From Streptomyces lydicus (GTDB lineage Bacteria; Actinomycetota; Actinomycetes; Streptomycetales; Streptomycetaceae), in the NCBI RefSeq assembly GCF_000717345.1, contig NZ_JNZA01000004.1:124001-188000 (forward strand): a DNA stretch of 64,000 nucleotides, read 5' to 3'. This document shows positions 62,826 through 64,000 of this stretch, one piece after another. Each line of letters starts with the position of its first letter. The first letter of the stretch is position 1. The position numbers and the translations under genes were made by a program. The notes beneath the pieces are model-generated. The model worked only from the letters and a program-made list of their open reading frames with translations. It was not told where the DNA came from and ran no database searches.

Positions 62826-63827
62826 TCAGAGCTGGAAGCCCGCCGGGAAGGGGTCGGCCGGGTCGAGGAAGTACTGGGCGGTGCCGGTCAGCCAGGCGCG
62901 GCCGGTGACGGTGGGGACGACGGCCGGCAGTCCACCGACGGTCGTCTCCCCCACGAGCCGGCCGGTGAACTCGGTCCCGATGAACGACTCGTTGACGAAG
63001 TCCTGGTGCAGGGGCAGTTCGCCGCGGGCGTGCAGCTGCGCCATCCGGGCCGAGGTGCCGGTGCCGCACGGCGAGCGGTCGAACCAGCCGGGGTGGATGG
63101 CCATGGCGTGCCGGGAGCGGGTGGCGTCGGACCCGGGCGCGGCGAAGTAGACGTGCTTGAGCCCGCCGATCCGGTCGTCCTCGGGGTGCACCGGCCGGTC
63201 GGTGGCGTTGACCGCGTCCATCAGCGCCAGGCCGGCGGCGAGGATGTCGTCCTTGCGGGCCCGGTCGAAGGGCAGCCCGACGCTGTCGAGCGGGACGACG
63301 GCGTAGAAGTTGCCGCCGTAGGCGAGGTCGTAGCCGATGCTGCCGTAGCCGGGGACGGTGATCTTGCGGTCCAGTGCGGCGCAGAACGCGGGGACGTTGG
63401 TGAGGGTGACGGCGGTGGCCGCGCCGTCCCGCACCCGCACCTCGGCGGTGACCAGTCCGGCGGGGGTGTCCAGCCGCACGGTCGTCACCGGTTCGCGCAC
63501 CTCCACCATGCCGGTCTCGACCAGGACGGTGGCCACCCCGATCGTCCCGTGCCCGCACATCGGCAGGAACCCCGAGACCTCGATGAAGAGCACACCGTAG
63601 TCGGCGTCGGGCCGGGTGGGCGGCTGGAGGATGGCGCCGCTCATGGCGGCATGGCCGCGCGGCTCGTACATCAGCAGGGTGCGGAGGTCGTCGCGGTGCT
63701 CGGCGAAGTGGCGCCGGCGGTCGGCCATGGTGGCGCCGGGGATGGTGCCGACGCCGCCGGTGATGACCCGGGTGGGCATGCCCTCGGTGTGGGAGTCGAC
63801 AGCGTGGAAGACGTGGCGGGTGCGCAC
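62826..63827 (-). CDS. 4-hydroxyproline epimerase (proline racemase family)
   Basis: A 333-residue cofactor-free racemase. The two catalytic cysteines are Cys91 in MCGHGTIG and Cys254 in SPCGTGTSA. The CGHG form and SHTEGMPTRVITGG N-terminus are those of hydroxyproline 2-epimerases rather than proline racemases, which read CGHN. The enzyme turns trans-4-hydroxy-L-proline into cis-4-hydroxy-D-proline. GTG 63827 follows AGGGG, 13 bases after the stop of the upstream gene, so the two are an operon. Confidence 0.9.
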   Translation of the reverse strand: MRTRHVFHAVDSHTEGMPTRVITGGVGTIPGATMADRRRHFAEHRDDLRTLLMYEPRGHAAMSGAILQPPTRPDADYGVLFIEVSGFLPMCGHGTIGVATVLVETGMVEVREPVTTVRLDTPAGLVTAEVRVRDGAATAVTLTNVPAFCAALDRKITVPGYGSIGYDLAYGGNFYAVVPLDSVGLPFDRARKDDILAAGLALMDAVNATDRPVHPEDDRIGGLKHVYFAAPGSDATRSRHAMAIHPGWFDRSPCGTGTSARMAQLHARGELPLHQDFVNESFIGTEFTGRLVGETTVGGLPAVVPTVTGRAWLTGTAQYFLDPADPFPAGFQL

Positions 63828-63840
63828 GGGGGTGCCCCTC

Positions 63841-64000
63841 TCAGTGGTGGCCGTCGGCGAGCAGCTTCTCGGTGGCGGCGCGGAGCACGCTCAACTCCTC
63901 GTCCGCGAGCGGGAGACGGGGCGGCCGGGTGGGGCCGCCGTGGTGTCCGGCGAGGTCCATGGAGAACTTGATCGCCTGGACGAAGCCGGGCTTGGAGTCC
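63841..64000 (-). CDS. Dihydrodipicolinate synthase/NAL-family protein, C-terminal end (partial)
   Basis: The last 52 codons of a minus-strand gene whose start is beyond the window. The visible peptide includes KPGFVQAIKFSMDLAGHHGG and PTRPPRLPLADEE, typical of the C-terminus of dihydrodipicolinate synthase/N-acetylneuraminate lyase family members. Next to a hydroxyproline epimerase the best guess is the deaminase that converts pyrroline-4-hydroxy-2-carboxylate to 2-oxoglutarate semialdehyde, which belongs to this family. Confidence 0.85.
   Translation of the reverse strand, partial: DSKPGFVQAIKFSMDLAGHHGGPTRPPRLPLADEELSVLRAATEKLLADGHH

Overview
The window is chromosomal DNA from a high-GC actinomycete, almost certainly Streptomyces or a close relative. 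The signs are GC-saturated third codon positions, frequent GTG and some TTG starts, ATGA/GTGA/TGATG start-stop overlaps, four SpoIIE-type phosphatases, a short HIDLLRV-type leader peptide of the kind found upstream of sulphur genes in Streptomyces, and actinobacterial versions of QcrB (PDWY motif) and a four-helix CtaF. I saw no tRNA, rRNA, CRISPR array, complete insertion sequence or prophage. Most genes are accessory or stress and metabolic genes rather than core housekeeping genes.

Layout. 1-3.2 kb: the end of a zinc alcohol dehydrogenase, a small hydrophilic protein, and a tightly coupled trio (HemK2/PrmC-like methyltransferase, CDGSH iron-sulphur protein, haem-oxygenase-fold iron enzyme). 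3.4-7.2 kb: cytochrome b (qcrB) facing ctaD-ctaF, a partial respiratory set outside a full qcr/cta operon. 7.4-8.8 kb: two convergent secreted proteins sharing an NSGN-repeat module, then a stand-alone Ig-like domain protein. 8.9-12.6 kb: a quinone-oxidoreductase-like enzyme with a GlxA/AraC-type regulator, then a MarR regulator divergent from an EamA exporter with twin palindromes between them. 12.6-16 kb: a probable sulphur locus (glutathionyl-hydroquinone-reductase-like protein behind a leader peptide, cysteine-free Rrf2 regulator, SfnB/DszC-like flavin oxidoreductase behind a 25-bp inverted repeat). 16-18.3 kb: TetR, cytochrome P450 and [3Fe-4S] ferredoxin. 18.3-28 kb: CapA-like protein, bicovalent FAD oxidase, APC permease, SpoIIE phosphatase, leishmanolysin-like protease and PatB-type lyase.

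28-45 kb: a VWA protein with a translationally coupled membrane protein, a DUF5685 protein ending in an extreme cysteine-rich tail, a SpoIIE phosphatase, UppP, a membrane acyltransferase, a PucR regulator, a second SpoIIE phosphatase fused to an ATPase domain, a GabP-like permease, several small unknown proteins and a zinc alcohol dehydrogenase. Two identical-arm operators (CCTGACG-N3-CGTCAGG) lie 12.5 kb apart in this part. 45.6-51.3 kb: a fourth SpoIIE phosphatase followed at once by a xylose/ribose-type ABC transporter.

51.3-59.4 kb looks like a dormancy/stress and carbon-reserve island: ArsP-like permease, universal stress protein, DUF1876, nicotinate phosphoribosyltransferase, a second universal stress protein, beta-phosphoglucomutase and GH65 disaccharide phosphorylase. 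The last 4.6 kb links a secreted M9 collagenase to a GntR regulator, a 4-hydroxyproline epimerase and the end of a dihydrodipicolinate-synthase-family protein. Together these suggest a route from collagen breakdown to hydroxyproline catabolism.
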